Positions 27,532 to 35,755 of a stretch of DNA of 64,000 nucleotides are shown here, in pieces. The translations under genes were made by a program, and so were the position numbers. The DNA is from RYN-230 sp963844695 (GTDB lineage: Bacteria; Actinomycetota; Actinomycetes; Streptosporangiales; Streptosporangiaceae), in contig CAWJPL010000045.1 of NCBI GenBank assembly GCA_963844695.1, positions 1 through 64,000 of the forward strand, read 5' to 3'. Every line of letters starts with the position of its first letter. Position 1 is the first letter of the stretch. The notes beneath the pieces were generated by a model. That model worked only from the letters and a program-made list of their open reading frames with translations. It was not told the DNA's origin and did no database searches.

Positions 27532-28299
27532 ATGCGCACCGATCGCGGCTGGAGACGGGTCTACGCGACGGGCTGGGTCGTCTCCGCGGGTATCACGCTC
27601 GTCGCCTTCCGCATGTGGCAGCTGCACCTCCACGAGGTCGAGCAGCGTGCCGAGGAAGCGGAACGGACCAGGGACGAAGTGGCGGCCCGGCGGGCCGTGG
27701 AGGAACGCCTGCGTATCGCCCGGGAGCTGCATGACTCCCTGACGCACAGCATCTCAGTGGTCCAGGTCCAGGCCGGTGTGGCCGTCCACCTCGCGCGCAA
27801 GCGCGGTGCGGAGGTTTCGCCTGCGTTGCTCGCCATCGCCGAAGCGGGCGCGGACGCGGCCCGGGAACTGCGCGCCACCCTGGGCGTGCTCAGGAGCCAC
27901 GACGAGGACGACAGCAGCGGCCTTGACCGGCTTCCCGATCTCATGGGCCGGACGCGCTCGGCCGGGCTGGCCGCCAGCGTGACGGTCACCGGGACACCGC
28001 GCCCGCTTCCGCGCGACGTCAACCAGGCCGCCTACCGCATCGTGCAGGAGGCCCTCACCAACGTCACCCGGCACGCCGGCCAGGCGTCGGCCACTGTTCA
28101 CCTCTGCTACCGCCCTGACGCCCTGACCGTCCAGGTCGACGACGACGGAACCGCCGCGCCCCAGCCCGCGGTCCCCGGCCTCGGCCTCATCGGCATGCGG
28201 GAACGGGTCGCCTCGCTCGGCGGCCTGCTGCAGGCCGGGCCGCGCCGGGACGGCGGCTTCCGGGTGTGGGCCGAGCTCCCGCTGCGGGCCCCGTCGTGA
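27532..28299 (+). CDS. NarL-family sensor histidine kinase, short
   Basis: 255 residues. One N-terminal helix (ATGWVVSAGITLVAFRMW) leads to a coiled coil (residues 33-60), then HisKA_3 with ERLRIARELHDSLTHSISVV (phospho-acceptor His67). The N-box is AAYRIVQEALTNVTRHAG, and the ATPase end is GLGLIGMRERVASLGG. It lacks a recognisable outer sensing domain, so the signal is probably read at or in the membrane. It overlaps the response regulator by four bases (GTGA), so the two are made together. Confidence 0.9.
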   Translation: MRTDRGWRRVYATGWVVSAGITLVAFRMWQLHLHEVEQRAEEAERTRDEVAARRAVEERLRIARELHDSLTHSISVVQVQAGVAVHLARKRGAEVSPALLAIAEAGADAARELRATLGVLRSHDEDDSSGLDRLPDLMGRTRSAGLAASVTVTGTPRPLPRDVNQAAYRIVQEALTNVTRHAGQASATVHLCYRPDALTVQVDDDGTAAPQPAVPGLGLIGMRERVASLGGLLQAGPRRDGGFRVWAELPLRAPS

Positions 28300-28973
28300 T
28301 CAGGGTGGTGCTGGTCGACGACCAGGCGCTGATCCGCAGCGGGATCCGGGCCCTGCTCGACGCCGAGGACGACATAGACGTGGTCGCGGAAGCCGCTGAC
28401 GGGCAGCAGGGGGTCGCGCTGGTCAGCGAGCACCGGCCCGACATCGCGCTGATCGACGTCCAGATGCCGGTGCTGGACGGCATCGAGGCGACGCGGCGGA
28501 TCGTGGAAGACGACCAGCTCACCGGCGTCCACGTCGTCATCCTCACGAACTACGGCCTCGACGAGTACATCTTCCGGGCGCTGCGGGCGGGGGCGAGCGG
28601 CTTCCTGCTGAAGGAGACCGAGCCTGCCGAGCTGCTGCAGGCGCTGCGGGTGGTGATGCGCGGAGACGCGCTGCTCTCACCCGCGGTCACCCGGAGCCTG
28701 GTCAGCGAGTTCGTGGCCCGGCCGCCGGACGCCCTCGCGTCGGCCGGGATGGAGATCTTGACCAGACGGGAACGTGAAGTCGTCGCCCTGGTCGCCCACG
28801 GCCTCAGCAACGACGAGATCGCGGCCACGATGGTCCTCAGCCCGACCACGGCCAAGACCCACGTGAGCCGGGCCATGACCAAGCTGGGCGCCCGGGACCG
28901 CGCCCAGCTGGTGGTCTTCGCCTACCAGAGCGGGCTGGTGCATCCACGCGCCGCAACGAAACCCATGTCGTGA
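28296..28973 (+). CDS. NarL/FixJ-family response regulator
   Basis: 225 residues starting at a GTG overlapping the kinase stop. The receiver domain has the acidic pair at 8-9 (VLVDDQ), phospho-acceptor Asp54 (ALIDVQMP) and Lys in FLLKETEPAEL. The LuxR helix-turn-helix occupies about residues 155-210 (LTRREREVVALVAHGLSNDE). It is partner to the kinase upstream. Its targets are unknown; the pca operon begins only 87 bases downstream on the same strand and is a reasonable candidate. Confidence 0.9.
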   Translation: MIRVVLVDDQALIRSGIRALLDAEDDIDVVAEAADGQQGVALVSEHRPDIALIDVQMPVLDGIEATRRIVEDDQLTGVHVVILTNYGLDEYIFRALRAGASGFLLKETEPAELLQALRVVMRGDALLSPAVTRSLVSEFVARPPDALASAGMEILTRREREVVALVAHGLSNDEIAATMVLSPTTAKTHVSRAMTKLGARDRAQLVVFAYQSGLVHPRAATKPMS

Positions 28974-29060
28974 TCACGAACCAGGACCTGGCCACGCCGG
29001 GGCGTTAGGGTGGGCCGGGCAGGCAGCCCGACGACGCGCGGACACTCCCAGGAGCAGGCG

Positions 29061-30416
29061 GTGCACACTTCCCACGGGCTCTTCGACGGGGTGTTCGGCC
29101 GGGGCGCGGTGGACACCTCTGACCAGGCGTGGCTGCAGGCGATGCTGGACACCGAGGCCGCCCTGGCCCGGGCGCTCGAGCAGGCCGGGATGGCCCCGCC
29201 CGGCGCGGGCGCGGCGGTCACCGCGGCGGCCCGGGCCGAGGCGTTCGACGCCGCGGAACTGGGCCGGCAGGCCGCGCTGACCGGCAACCCGGTGCCCGCG
29301 CTGGTCCGGGCCCTGACCCGGATGCTGCCCCCGGGCCCGGCCGGCGCGGTGCACCAGGGCGCGACCAGCCAGGACATCGTCAACACCGCGGCCATGCTGC
29401 TCGCCCGGCAGGCGCTGGGGGTGATCTCGGACGACCTGGCCGCCGCGGCCGTCGCGGCGGCCCGCCTGGCGGCGACGCACCGGGACACCGTCATGATCGG
29501 CCGGACCCTGCTCCAGCAGGCCGTGCCGGTCACCTTCGGCCTCGTCGCGGCGGGCTGGCTGACCGGCCTGGACGAGGCTGCGACCGCGCTGGACCGGGTC
29601 GCGGCCAGCCGGCTCGCGGTCCAGTTCGGCGGGGCGGCCGGCACCCTGTCCGCGCTCGGTGGCCGCGGGCCCGAGGTCGTGGCGCTGCTGGCCGCGGAAC
29701 TGGGCCTGCGCGCGCCCACCCTGCCGTGGCACACCGACCGGCTGCGGATCACCGAGGTCGCCGGCGCGTGCGCCGGGGTGACCGGGGTGCTCGCCAAGAT
29801 CGCCCGGGACGTCACCCTGCTGGCCCAGTCCGAGGTCGGTGAGGTCGCGGAGGGCGGGGGTGACGGCGTCGGCGGGTCGTCCGCCATGCCGCAGAAGCGG
29901 AACCCGGTCGCCTCCGTCGCCGTCCTCGGCTGCGCCCGGCAGGTCCCCGGGCTGGTCGCCACGCTGGTCGCCGCCGCGGAGCAGGAGTACCAGCGCGCCG
30001 CCGGGGCCTGGCACGCGGAATGGGAGCCGCTGGCGGACTTGCTCCGGCTCACCGGCTCCGCGGCGTCCTGGGCCGCGGACCTGCTCGGCAGGCTGGAGCC
30101 CGATCCGGCCCGGATGCGGCGCAACCTCGACGCGGCGGGCGGTTTCCCGATGGCCGAGCACGTCGCGTCGCTGCTGGCGCCCGCGCTGGGCCGCACCGCC
30201 GCCCACGACCTGCTGGCGCAGGCCAGCGCCGCGGCCATGGCGGAGGGCCGGACGCTGGGTGAGGCGCTGCTCGACCGCCTGGACGCCGGCCGGCTCGCCG
30301 AGGCCGGGGTCACCCCCGGGCAGGTCACCGCCGCCCTGGACCCGGCCGGGTACCTCGGTGCGGCCACGGAGTTCGTGGACGCGGCCCTGGTGGCGCACAC
30401 CCAGGCCGCAGGCTGA
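29061..30416 (+). CDS. pcaB: 3-carboxy-cis,cis-muconate cycloisomerase
   Basis: 451 residues from the GTG at 29061 (AGGAG 8 bases upstream). It belongs to the fumarase/aspartase superfamily: the fumarate-lyase signature GSSAMPQKRNP is at about residue 273, and QGATSQDIVNTA near 97 gives a conserved catalytic region. It converts 3-carboxymuconate to 4-carboxymuconolactone in protocatechuate breakdown. The neighbours pcaC, I, J, H, G and D support this role over adenylosuccinate lyase, a more distant family member. The length matches PcaB. Confidence 0.9.
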   Translation: MHTSHGLFDGVFGRGAVDTSDQAWLQAMLDTEAALARALEQAGMAPPGAGAAVTAAARAEAFDAAELGRQAALTGNPVPALVRALTRMLPPGPAGAVHQGATSQDIVNTAAMLLARQALGVISDDLAAAAVAAARLAATHRDTVMIGRTLLQQAVPVTFGLVAAGWLTGLDEAATALDRVAASRLAVQFGGAAGTLSALGGRGPEVVALLAAELGLRAPTLPWHTDRLRITEVAGACAGVTGVLAKIARDVTLLAQSEVGEVAEGGGDGVGGSSAMPQKRNPVASVAVLGCARQVPGLVATLVAAAEQEYQRAAGAWHAEWEPLADLLRLTGSAASWAADLLGRLEPDPARMRRNLDAAGGFPMAEHVASLLAPALGRTAAHDLLAQASAAAMAEGRTLGEALLDRLDAGRLAEAGVTPGQVTAALDPAGYLGAATEFVDAALVAHTQAAG

Positions 30417-30493
30417 GGGGCCGCGGGTAGTCTTCCCGGCCGGCCGCAGCGCCCGCTGCGCAGAGCCGGAACCGGGCCGTGAAAGGCGGAATC

Positions 30494-30871
30494 ATGGACG
30501 ACGCTGAGCGCACCGCGCAGGGGATGAGGGTCCGCCGCGAGGTTCTGGGTGACGAGCACGTCAACCGTGCGGTCGCCTCGACCACCCCGCTGACCGAGCC
30601 GTTCCAGGACTTCATCACCCGTTACGCGTGGGGTGAGGTCTGGTCCCGGCCGGGGCTGTCCCGGGCCGAGCGGAGCATGATCACGCTCACCGCCCTCGTC
30701 GTGCTCCGGCAGGAGCAGGAACTGGCCCTGCACCTGCGGGCCGCGCTGCGCAACGGCGTGACTCCCGACCAGATCCGCGAGGTGCTGCTGCACACGGCCG
30801 TGTACGCCGGGGTCCCCGCGGTGAACCGCGCCTTCGCGATCGCCCGGGAAGTGCTGCCGGAGACCGGCTGA
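30494..30871 (+). CDS. pcaC: 4-carboxymuconolactone decarboxylase
   Basis: 125 residues with AAAGGCGG before the ATG. The PcaC pattern is complete: MRVRREVLGDEHVNRA, FQDFITRYAWGEVWSRPGLS, RSMITLTALVVLRQEQELAL and LLHTAVYAGVPAVNRAF. It decarboxylates 4-carboxymuconolactone to 3-oxoadipate enol-lactone. In many actinobacteria this enzyme is fused to PcaD as PcaL; here it is a separate gene 77 bases after pcaB. Confidence 0.92.
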   Translation: MDDAERTAQGMRVRREVLGDEHVNRAVASTTPLTEPFQDFITRYAWGEVWSRPGLSRAERSMITLTALVVLRQEQELALHLRAALRNGVTPDQIREVLLHTAVYAGVPAVNRAFAIAREVLPETG

Positions 30872-30937
30872 GCCGGGCCGCGAGGAGCACGGCCGTCACG
30901 CCAGAGTGTCCGTATGACGAACGGCTGTACTTATCGC

Positions 30938-31004
30938 GACCACTTGGTCATTATGGTGTCGGGGAAGCGCGGGTGTCCGCTGCGGGTGTTGGCTGCGGGT
31001 GTTT
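30938..31004 (+). promoter_or_regulatory. Palindrome and repeats upstream of pcaI
   Basis: GACCACTTGGTC (30938-30949) is a two-arm palindrome, 5-base arms with 2 between. It is followed by three near-identical tandem units: GCGCGGGTGTCC (30967-30978), GCTGCGGGTGTTG (30979-30991) and GCTGCGGGTGTTT (30992-31004). They lie within the 152-base gap between pcaC and pcaI and may mark an internal promoter or regulator site. Confidence 0.35.
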
Positions 31005-31023
31005 GCTCACAGGGCAGGAGGAT

Positions 31024-31893
31024 ATGGCGGAGATCGTTTCACTGGCCGACGCCGTCACACGGGCCGTCCACGACGGGGACTCGGTCGCCATGGAGGGATT
31101 CACTCACCTCATCCCGTTCGCGGCCGGGCGGGAAATCATCCGGCAGCGCCGGCGTGACCTGACCCTCATCCGGATGACCCCGGACGTGCTCTACGACCAG
31201 CTCATCGGGGCGGGCTGTGCCAGCCGGCTCATCTTTTCCTGGGGCGGCAACCCCGGGGTCGGCTCGCTGCACCGGTTCCGGGACGCGGTGGAGAACGCGT
31301 GGCCGGGACCCCTCCAGCTGGAGGAGCACAGCCACGCGGGGATGGCGAACCGCTACGTGGCAGGCGCCTCAGGAGTGCCGTTCGCGATCTTGCGCGGGTA
31401 CAGCGGCACCGGCCTGGAAGGCCTGCCGGGCCTGGATGGGCAGCCCGCCATCCGGTCAGTCACCTGCCCGTTCACCGGCGAGCGGCTGACCGCCGTGGCC
31501 GCGCTGAACCCGGACGTGGCGGTCATCCACGCTCAGCGCGCCGACCGGGCCGGGAACGTCCAGCTGTGGGGAATCACCGGGGTGCAGAAGGAAGCCGTGC
31601 TCAGCGCCCAGCGGTCGATCGCCACGGTCGAGGAGATCGTGGACGAGCTGGCGCCCGAGCCAGGCGCGATCGTGCTGCCCTCCTGGGTCGTCAGCTACGT
31701 GGCCGCCGCGCCCGGCGGATCGCATCCCTCGTACGCGCTGGGCTACTCCGCCCGGGACAACGACTACTACCAGGCCTGGGACGTGATCAGCCGGGACCGG
31801 GACCGGTTCAGCCGCTGGCTGGCCGAGGAGGTGCACGGCGAGGCGGGCTCGCTGGCCGGCGCCGGGGCCGGCGAGGGAGGATGTGGGTCATGA
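31024..31893 (+). CDS. pcaI: 3-oxoadipate CoA-transferase, alpha subunit
   Basis: 289 residues with AGGAGG before the ATG. A class-I CoA-transferase alpha subunit: SVAMEGFTHLIPFAAGREII takes the place of the usual GGFGxxGxP loop, and FSWGGNPGVGSLHRFRDAVE follows. It moves CoA from succinyl-CoA to 3-oxoadipate together with the beta subunit. The form resembles the longer actinobacterial PcaI rather than the short Pseudomonas one. The stop overlaps the next start as ATGA. Confidence 0.88.
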   Translation: MAEIVSLADAVTRAVHDGDSVAMEGFTHLIPFAAGREIIRQRRRDLTLIRMTPDVLYDQLIGAGCASRLIFSWGGNPGVGSLHRFRDAVENAWPGPLQLEEHSHAGMANRYVAGASGVPFAILRGYSGTGLEGLPGLDGQPAIRSVTCPFTGERLTAVAALNPDVAVIHAQRADRAGNVQLWGITGVQKEAVLSAQRSIATVEEIVDELAPEPGAIVLPSWVVSYVAAAPGGSHPSYALGYSARDNDYYQAWDVISRDRDRFSRWLAEEVHGEAGSLAGAGAGEGGCGS

Positions 31894-32684
31894 ACGCCAC
31901 CGGGGCAGCGTCACCGGTGACGGCGGACCCGGCCGCCTTCACCGCCGACGAGATGATGACGGCCTGCGCGGCCCGCGCCCTGCACGACGGCATGACCTGT
32001 TTCGTAGGCATCGGGCTGCCCAGCGCCGCCGCCAACCTGGCCCGCGCCACGCACGCGCCCAACCTGGTGCTCATCTACGAGTCGGGGACGATCGGGGCCA
32101 AGCCGGACCGGCTGCCGCTGTCCATCGGCGACGGGATCCTCGCCGAGACCGCGGACGCCGTGGTGAGCGTGCCGGAGATCTTCAACTACTGGCTCCAGCC
32201 CGGCCGGATCGCGGTCGGCTTCCTCGGCGCGGCCCAGATCGACAAGTTCGGGAACATCAACACCACGGTGATCGGCGCCGACTACGCCCAGCCCTCGGTC
32301 CGGCTGCCCGGCGCCGGCGGCGCCCCGGAGATCGCCGCCTCGTGCCGCGAGGTGATCGTGGTGGTCCGGCAGAGCCGCAGGTCGTTCGTGGACCGGGTGG
32401 ACTTCGTGACCTCGGTCGGATTCGGTGACGGGGCCGGATCCCGGGAGCGCCTGGGACTGGCCGGCGCGGGCCCCCGGAAGGTCATCACCGACCTGGGCGT
32501 CCTCGAGCCGGACCCGGCGACGTGCGAGCTCACGCTCACCGGGCTGTATCCGGGAGGGAGCGTGGCCGACGTCCGGGCCAAGACCGGCTGGGAGCTCGCG
32601 GTGTCAGACTCGCTGACGGTGCTCCAACCGCCCACCGTGGCTGAGCTCACCGCGCTGCGCCAGCTGCACAACGCGGCCGGCTGA
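31890..32684 (+). CDS. pcaJ: 3-oxoadipate CoA-transferase, beta subunit
   Basis: 264 residues, coupled to pcaI by a four-base overlap. ATG 31881 in the same frame is possible, but it touches the GGGAGG and is too close. The active-site region is NLVLIYESGTIGAKPDRLPL, where the Glu of YESG is the expected CoA-carrying nucleophile. QIDKFGNINTTVIG and GAGGAPEIAASCREVIVVV are further subunit-B signatures. Confidence 0.9.
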   Translation: MNATGAASPVTADPAAFTADEMMTACAARALHDGMTCFVGIGLPSAAANLARATHAPNLVLIYESGTIGAKPDRLPLSIGDGILAETADAVVSVPEIFNYWLQPGRIAVGFLGAAQIDKFGNINTTVIGADYAQPSVRLPGAGGAPEIAASCREVIVVVRQSRRSFVDRVDFVTSVGFGDGAGSRERLGLAGAGPRKVITDLGVLEPDPATCELTLTGLYPGGSVADVRAKTGWELAVSDSLTVLQPPTVAELTALRQLHNAAG

Positions 32685-32753
32685 ACCGGTGAGCCAGCTT
32701 CGCGGCCGTGAGAGCCAGGGCCGACCAGCCGAGCCAGAAGGAGCAGTAGCGCG

Positions 32754-33515
32754 ATGACCACGCACCCGTCATCCCCGCCCACCGGGCTGGTCCTGCCCTC
32801 GTACGAGCGGCCCCGGGGACTGCACCCGCCGCTGGACTCACCGGGTTACCGGTCCTCGGTGCTGCGGGCGCCGCACCAGCCGCTGCAGCTGATCCGCCAG
32901 GGCCTGACCGAGGTCACCGGCCCGCTGCTCGGCGAGGGACGGGTCGCGCCCGCGGACGCGGACCTGACCACCCAGCACGCTGGCGAGCCACTCGGCGAGC
33001 GGATCATCCTGACCGGGCGGGTGCTGGACAGCGACGGGCGGGCCATCCCGGACACCCTGGTGGAGATCTGGCAGGCCAACGCGTCCGGCCGGTACCAGCA
33101 CAAGGTCGACAACCACCCGGCCCCGCTGGACCCGAACTTCTCCGGCGCCGGCCGCTGCCTGACCGACTCCGAGGGCCGGTACCGGTTCGTGACCATCAAG
33201 CCCGGCGCCTACCCGTGGCGCAACCACCCCAACGCCTGGCGGCCCGCGCACATCCACTTCTCGCTCCTCGGCCGGGCTTTCACCCAGCGCCTGGTCACGC
33301 AGATGTACTTCCCTGGCGATCCGCTGTTCGAGTACGACCCGATCTTCAACTCGATCCCGGACCCCAAGGCCCGCGAGCGGCTCATCTCCCGGTTCGACAT
33401 CAACCTGACCGAACCGGACTGGGCGCTCGGCTACGAGTGGGACATCGTGCTCCGCGGCAGCGCCGCGACCGTGTTCGAGGACCAGCCCGCAGCCGGGAAG
33501 CAGGCCGGGCGGTGA
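32754..33515 (+). CDS. pcaH: Protocatechuate 3,4-dioxygenase, beta subunit
   Basis: 253 residues. The Fe(III) ligands can be placed: Tyr114 (GRYQHK), Tyr153 (GAYPWRN), His166 and His168 (RPAHIHFSL). The spacings of 39, 13 and 2 residues equal those of the characterised Pseudomonas enzyme. It opens the protocatechuate ring between the hydroxyls to give 3-carboxymuconate, as a complex with PcaG. The N-terminus RGLHPPLDSPGYRSS is also typical. Its stop overlaps the pcaG GTG start. Confidence 0.95.
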   Translation: MTTHPSSPPTGLVLPSYERPRGLHPPLDSPGYRSSVLRAPHQPLQLIRQGLTEVTGPLLGEGRVAPADADLTTQHAGEPLGERIILTGRVLDSDGRAIPDTLVEIWQANASGRYQHKVDNHPAPLDPNFSGAGRCLTDSEGRYRFVTIKPGAYPWRNHPNAWRPAHIHFSLLGRAFTQRLVTQMYFPGDPLFEYDPIFNSIPDPKARERLISRFDINLTEPDWALGYEWDIVLRGSAATVFEDQPAAGKQAGR

Positions 33516-34090
33516 CCGGGCTCCCGCTCACGCCCTCGCAGACGGTCGGGCCGTTCCTGGCCATCGCGCTGCCCTGGCCGGACGGCCCGGCCGTGGTGCC
33601 GGCGGACACCCCGGGCGCGATCACGATCACCGGCCGGCTGCTGGACGGCGAGGGCCTGCCCATCCCGGACGGGCTGATCGAGACGTGGCAGGCCGACCCG
33701 GACGGCCGCTTCGATCATCCCGACGACCCGCGGGGCGCTGTCACGTACGGGGCCGGATTCCGCGGCTACGGGCGCTGCCCGACCGGCCCGGACGGCAGCT
33801 ACCACATCGTCACGCTGCGGCCCGGCGCGCTGCCCAGCCCGGACGGCGGCCTGGAGGCCCCGCACCTGGACGTGACCGTCTTCGCCCGCGGCCTGCTGGA
33901 CCGGGTGGTGACCCGTATCTACTTCGCCGACGAGGCGCAGGCGAACGCCGGCGACCCGGTACTGTCCGCCGTCGCCGACCCGGCCCGCCGGGACACCCTC
34001 GTCGCCACGGCCGACGCGGACGACAGCAGCCGCTTCCAGTTCGACATCCGCCTGCAGGGCGAGCACGAGACCGTCTTCTTCGATGTCTGA
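33512..34090 (+). CDS. pcaG: Protocatechuate 3,4-dioxygenase, alpha subunit
   Basis: 192 residues, GTG start inside the end of pcaH (GTGA). It begins with the PcaG pattern LTPSQTVGPFLAIALPW. It keeps the dioxygenase beta-sandwich (LIETWQADPDGRFDHP, FRGYGRCPTGPDGSYHIVTL) but lacks the His-x-His iron ligands, as expected for the non-catalytic alpha subunit. ATGTCTGA at its end also starts pcaD. Confidence 0.93.
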   Translation: MTGLPLTPSQTVGPFLAIALPWPDGPAVVPADTPGAITITGRLLDGEGLPIPDGLIETWQADPDGRFDHPDDPRGAVTYGAGFRGYGRCPTGPDGSYHIVTLRPGALPSPDGGLEAPHLDVTVFARGLLDRVVTRIYFADEAQANAGDPVLSAVADPARRDTLVATADADDSSRFQFDIRLQGEHETVFFDV

Positions 34091-34886
34091 GCTGATGTCA
34101 GGCCCGGTGCGGCTGGCCGCCACCCTGGATGGGCCACGGGACGCGCCGGTGCTGGTCCTCGGCAACTCCCTCGGCACCACCCGGGATCTGTGGGAACCCC
34201 AGCTCGCGGCGCTGGGCGAGCACTTCCGGCTGCTCCGCTACGAGCATCGCGGGCACGGCGGCTCACCTGCCCCGCCGGGTCCGTACACCCTCGCCGACCT
34301 GGGCGCGGACGTGCTGCGCCTGCTCGACGACTTCGGGGTGGAGCACGCGTCGTACTGCGGTGTGTCGCTGGGCGGGATGGTCGGGATGTGGCTGGCTGCG
34401 AACGCACCGGGGCGGATCGACGCGCTCGCGGTGTGCTGCACGTCCGCCCGCTTCCCGGACACCGATCTCTGGGTCCGGCGCGCCGCGGCCGTGCGGGCGG
34501 GTGGCCTGCCGCCCCTGTCCGCCCAGGTGGTGAGCCGCTGGTTCACGCCAGACTTCGCGGCGCGCTATCCGTCGGTGCCCGCCAGCTTCGCCGCCACCCT
34601 GGACGGCGTCGACCCGGAGGGGTACGCAGGCTGCTGCGAGGCCATCGTGGCGATGGACCTGCGTCCCGACCTGGCCGCGATCACCGCGCCCACCCTGGTG
34701 ATCGCGGGGTCGGAGGACCCGGCCACCCCGCCGTGGCACGGCGCGGTCATCGCCCGGGGGATCACCCGGTCCCGGCTGGCCGTCGTCCGGGGCGCCTCGC
34801 ACCTGGCCAACGTGTCCGCCCCAGGCGAGGTGACCGCCGCGCTCAGCGCCCACCTGGTCGCGATGACCCCGCCTCGCTGGTCCTGA
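34083..34886 (+). CDS. pcaD: 3-oxoadipate enol-lactonase
   Basis: 267 residues, alpha/beta hydrolase. The nucleophile is Ser95 in YCGVSLGGMVG, the acid is Asp in IAGSEDPATPPWHG and the His lies in RGASHLANVSAPG. It hydrolyses the enol-lactone to 3-oxoadipate. It overlaps pcaG by eight bases and is last in the operon. The C-terminal codons and stop fall inside a 20-base tandem duplication (34874-34913). It is not fused to PcaC, unlike the PcaL of many relatives. Confidence 0.92.
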   Translation: MSELMSGPVRLAATLDGPRDAPVLVLGNSLGTTRDLWEPQLAALGEHFRLLRYEHRGHGGSPAPPGPYTLADLGADVLRLLDDFGVEHASYCGVSLGGMVGMWLAANAPGRIDALAVCCTSARFPDTDLWVRRAAAVRAGGLPPLSAQVVSRWFTPDFAARYPSVPASFAATLDGVDPEGYAGCCEAIVAMDLRPDLAAITAPTLVIAGSEDPATPPWHGAVIARGITRSRLAVVRGASHLANVSAPGEVTAALSAHLVAMTPPRWS

Positions 34887-34913
34887 CTGACTGTCGCTGG
34901 TCCTGACTGACTA
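34874..34913. repeat. Tandem 20-bp duplication across the pcaD stop
   Basis: TCGCTGGTCCTGACTGACTG followed directly by the same 20 bases with a final A. The first copy holds the pcaD stop TGA (34884-34886). The end of the second copy supplies the stop (TAG on the minus strand, 34911-34913) of the convergent toxin gene. Confidence 0.9.
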
Positions 34914-35331
34914 GAGCGAACCCCGGGGCGCCACCCACTCCGCTGGCTGCCCGGTCACCGCGGCGATGCGGTCATAGTCCGCGTCGTAGTGCAGGACCGT
35001 GGCGCCGTGGTCCTCGGCCGTAGCCGCGATGATCAGGTCGGGCAGCGGGAAGTGCCGGTGCTGGCTGCGCTCGGCGAGCATCCGGTGCACCGCCAGGGCC
35101 CGGTCCATGGCCGCGGCCGTCGTGTCCAGCCAGCGCTGCCCGTGCAGGGCCGTCCACAGCACCTCGTACGCTGCCGGGTCCGGGCGCGTTGTTGAAGTAC
35201 TCCAGCGCGGTCATCTGGCAGACGGCCAGCCGTCCCTCAGTGAGCAGGGCCGCGAACCTGGCCCGGGCCCCGGCGTGCCGGGCTTGCACCACGTACGCCG
35301 AGGTGTCGGCGAGGTAGACCGGTCCGGCCAT
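34911..35331 (-). pseudogene. VapC-type PIN-domain toxin, frameshifted
   Basis: The PIN RNase fold is recognisable in two frames. The N-terminal part has LADTSAYVVQARHAGARARF (first Asp) and QMTALEYFNNA (Glu). After a +1 shift near 35180-35190 it continues RPDPAAYEVLWTALHGQRW and holds the remaining acids in FPLPDLIIAATAEDHGATVL and HYDADYDRIAAVTGQ. Repaired, it would be about 139 residues, a normal VapC length. Such toxins cut tRNA or rRNA when released from the antitoxin. Its start overlaps the antitoxin stop (TGATG). The shift may be a sequencing error; a working antitoxin is still encoded. Confidence 0.8.
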
Positions 35332-35609
35332 CAGCCGCCGGATCCAGCGTCCTGCTCAGCCGCCGCGTCGCCGCCGGCCAGTGCGCCGAGCCGGCTCAGG
35401 TCCCGGCCCCCGCCGTAGCGGAAGCTGTCCGCGCTTCCGGAGTAGTCCATCTCCACGCTGTCCAGCGCGGCGAGGATCCCGGCGGCTTCCGCCTTCAGCG
35501 CCTGGGCCCGGAGTGCCTCGTTGATCGTCGCCACTTTGGTGTCCGTGCCCAGCACCACGCGCGCGGCCTCCAGCCACCCCTCGTTGACGTCCACGGTGAT
35601 GCGTGTCAT
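35331..35609 (-). CDS. VapB-type antitoxin
   Basis: 92 residues from the ATG at 35609. The N-terminus MTRITVDVNEGWLEAARVVL with KVATINEALRAQAL is a ribbon-helix-helix antitoxin of the kind paired with PIN toxins. The C-terminal tail (DYSGSADSFRYGG) would wrap the toxin. It is followed by the toxin with a one-base stop/start overlap. Antitoxins of this type repress their own operon; matching repeated sites lie just upstream. Confidence 0.82.
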   Translation of the reverse strand: MTRITVDVNEGWLEAARVVLGTDTKVATINEALRAQALKAEAAGILAALDSVEMDYSGSADSFRYGGGRDLSRLGALAGGDAAAEQDAGSGG

Positions 35610-35621
35610 GGCGGCAACGAT

Positions 35622-35675
35622 ACACCAAGATCGTCGCATTAGACGCACCAAATGGTGGCTCATGTGCACACCAAG
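35622..35675 (-). promoter_or_regulatory. Three CACCAA-type sites at 23-bp spacing upstream of vapB
   Basis: On the plus strand ACACCAAG (35622-35629), GCACCAAA (35645-35652) and ACACCAAG (35668-35675) repeat at exactly 23 bases. The middle one extends to CACCAAATGGTG, a near palindrome. They cover the region 13-66 bases upstream of the antitoxin start, where a ribbon-helix-helix autorepressor would bind. Confidence 0.5.
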
Positions 35676-35755
35676 TCAGCTGCTACCCGTGGTGCGCGGC
35701 TGGGGCGCAGGCGGGGGAGGCAGGATCAGCGTGGCCCGGTCCAGCCCGGACCGGA

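Noticed and set aside
29010..29060. An earlier GTG start for pcaB at 29010
   Set aside because: It adds 17 residues without homology and has no ribosome binding site, whereas the GTG at 29061 has AGGAG upstream.
28922..30793. A 623-codon minus-strand open frame
   Set aside because: It is the antisense of pcaB and pcaC. Its Ser/Ala/Arg-rich translation has no domain, while the plus strand has clear enzymes.
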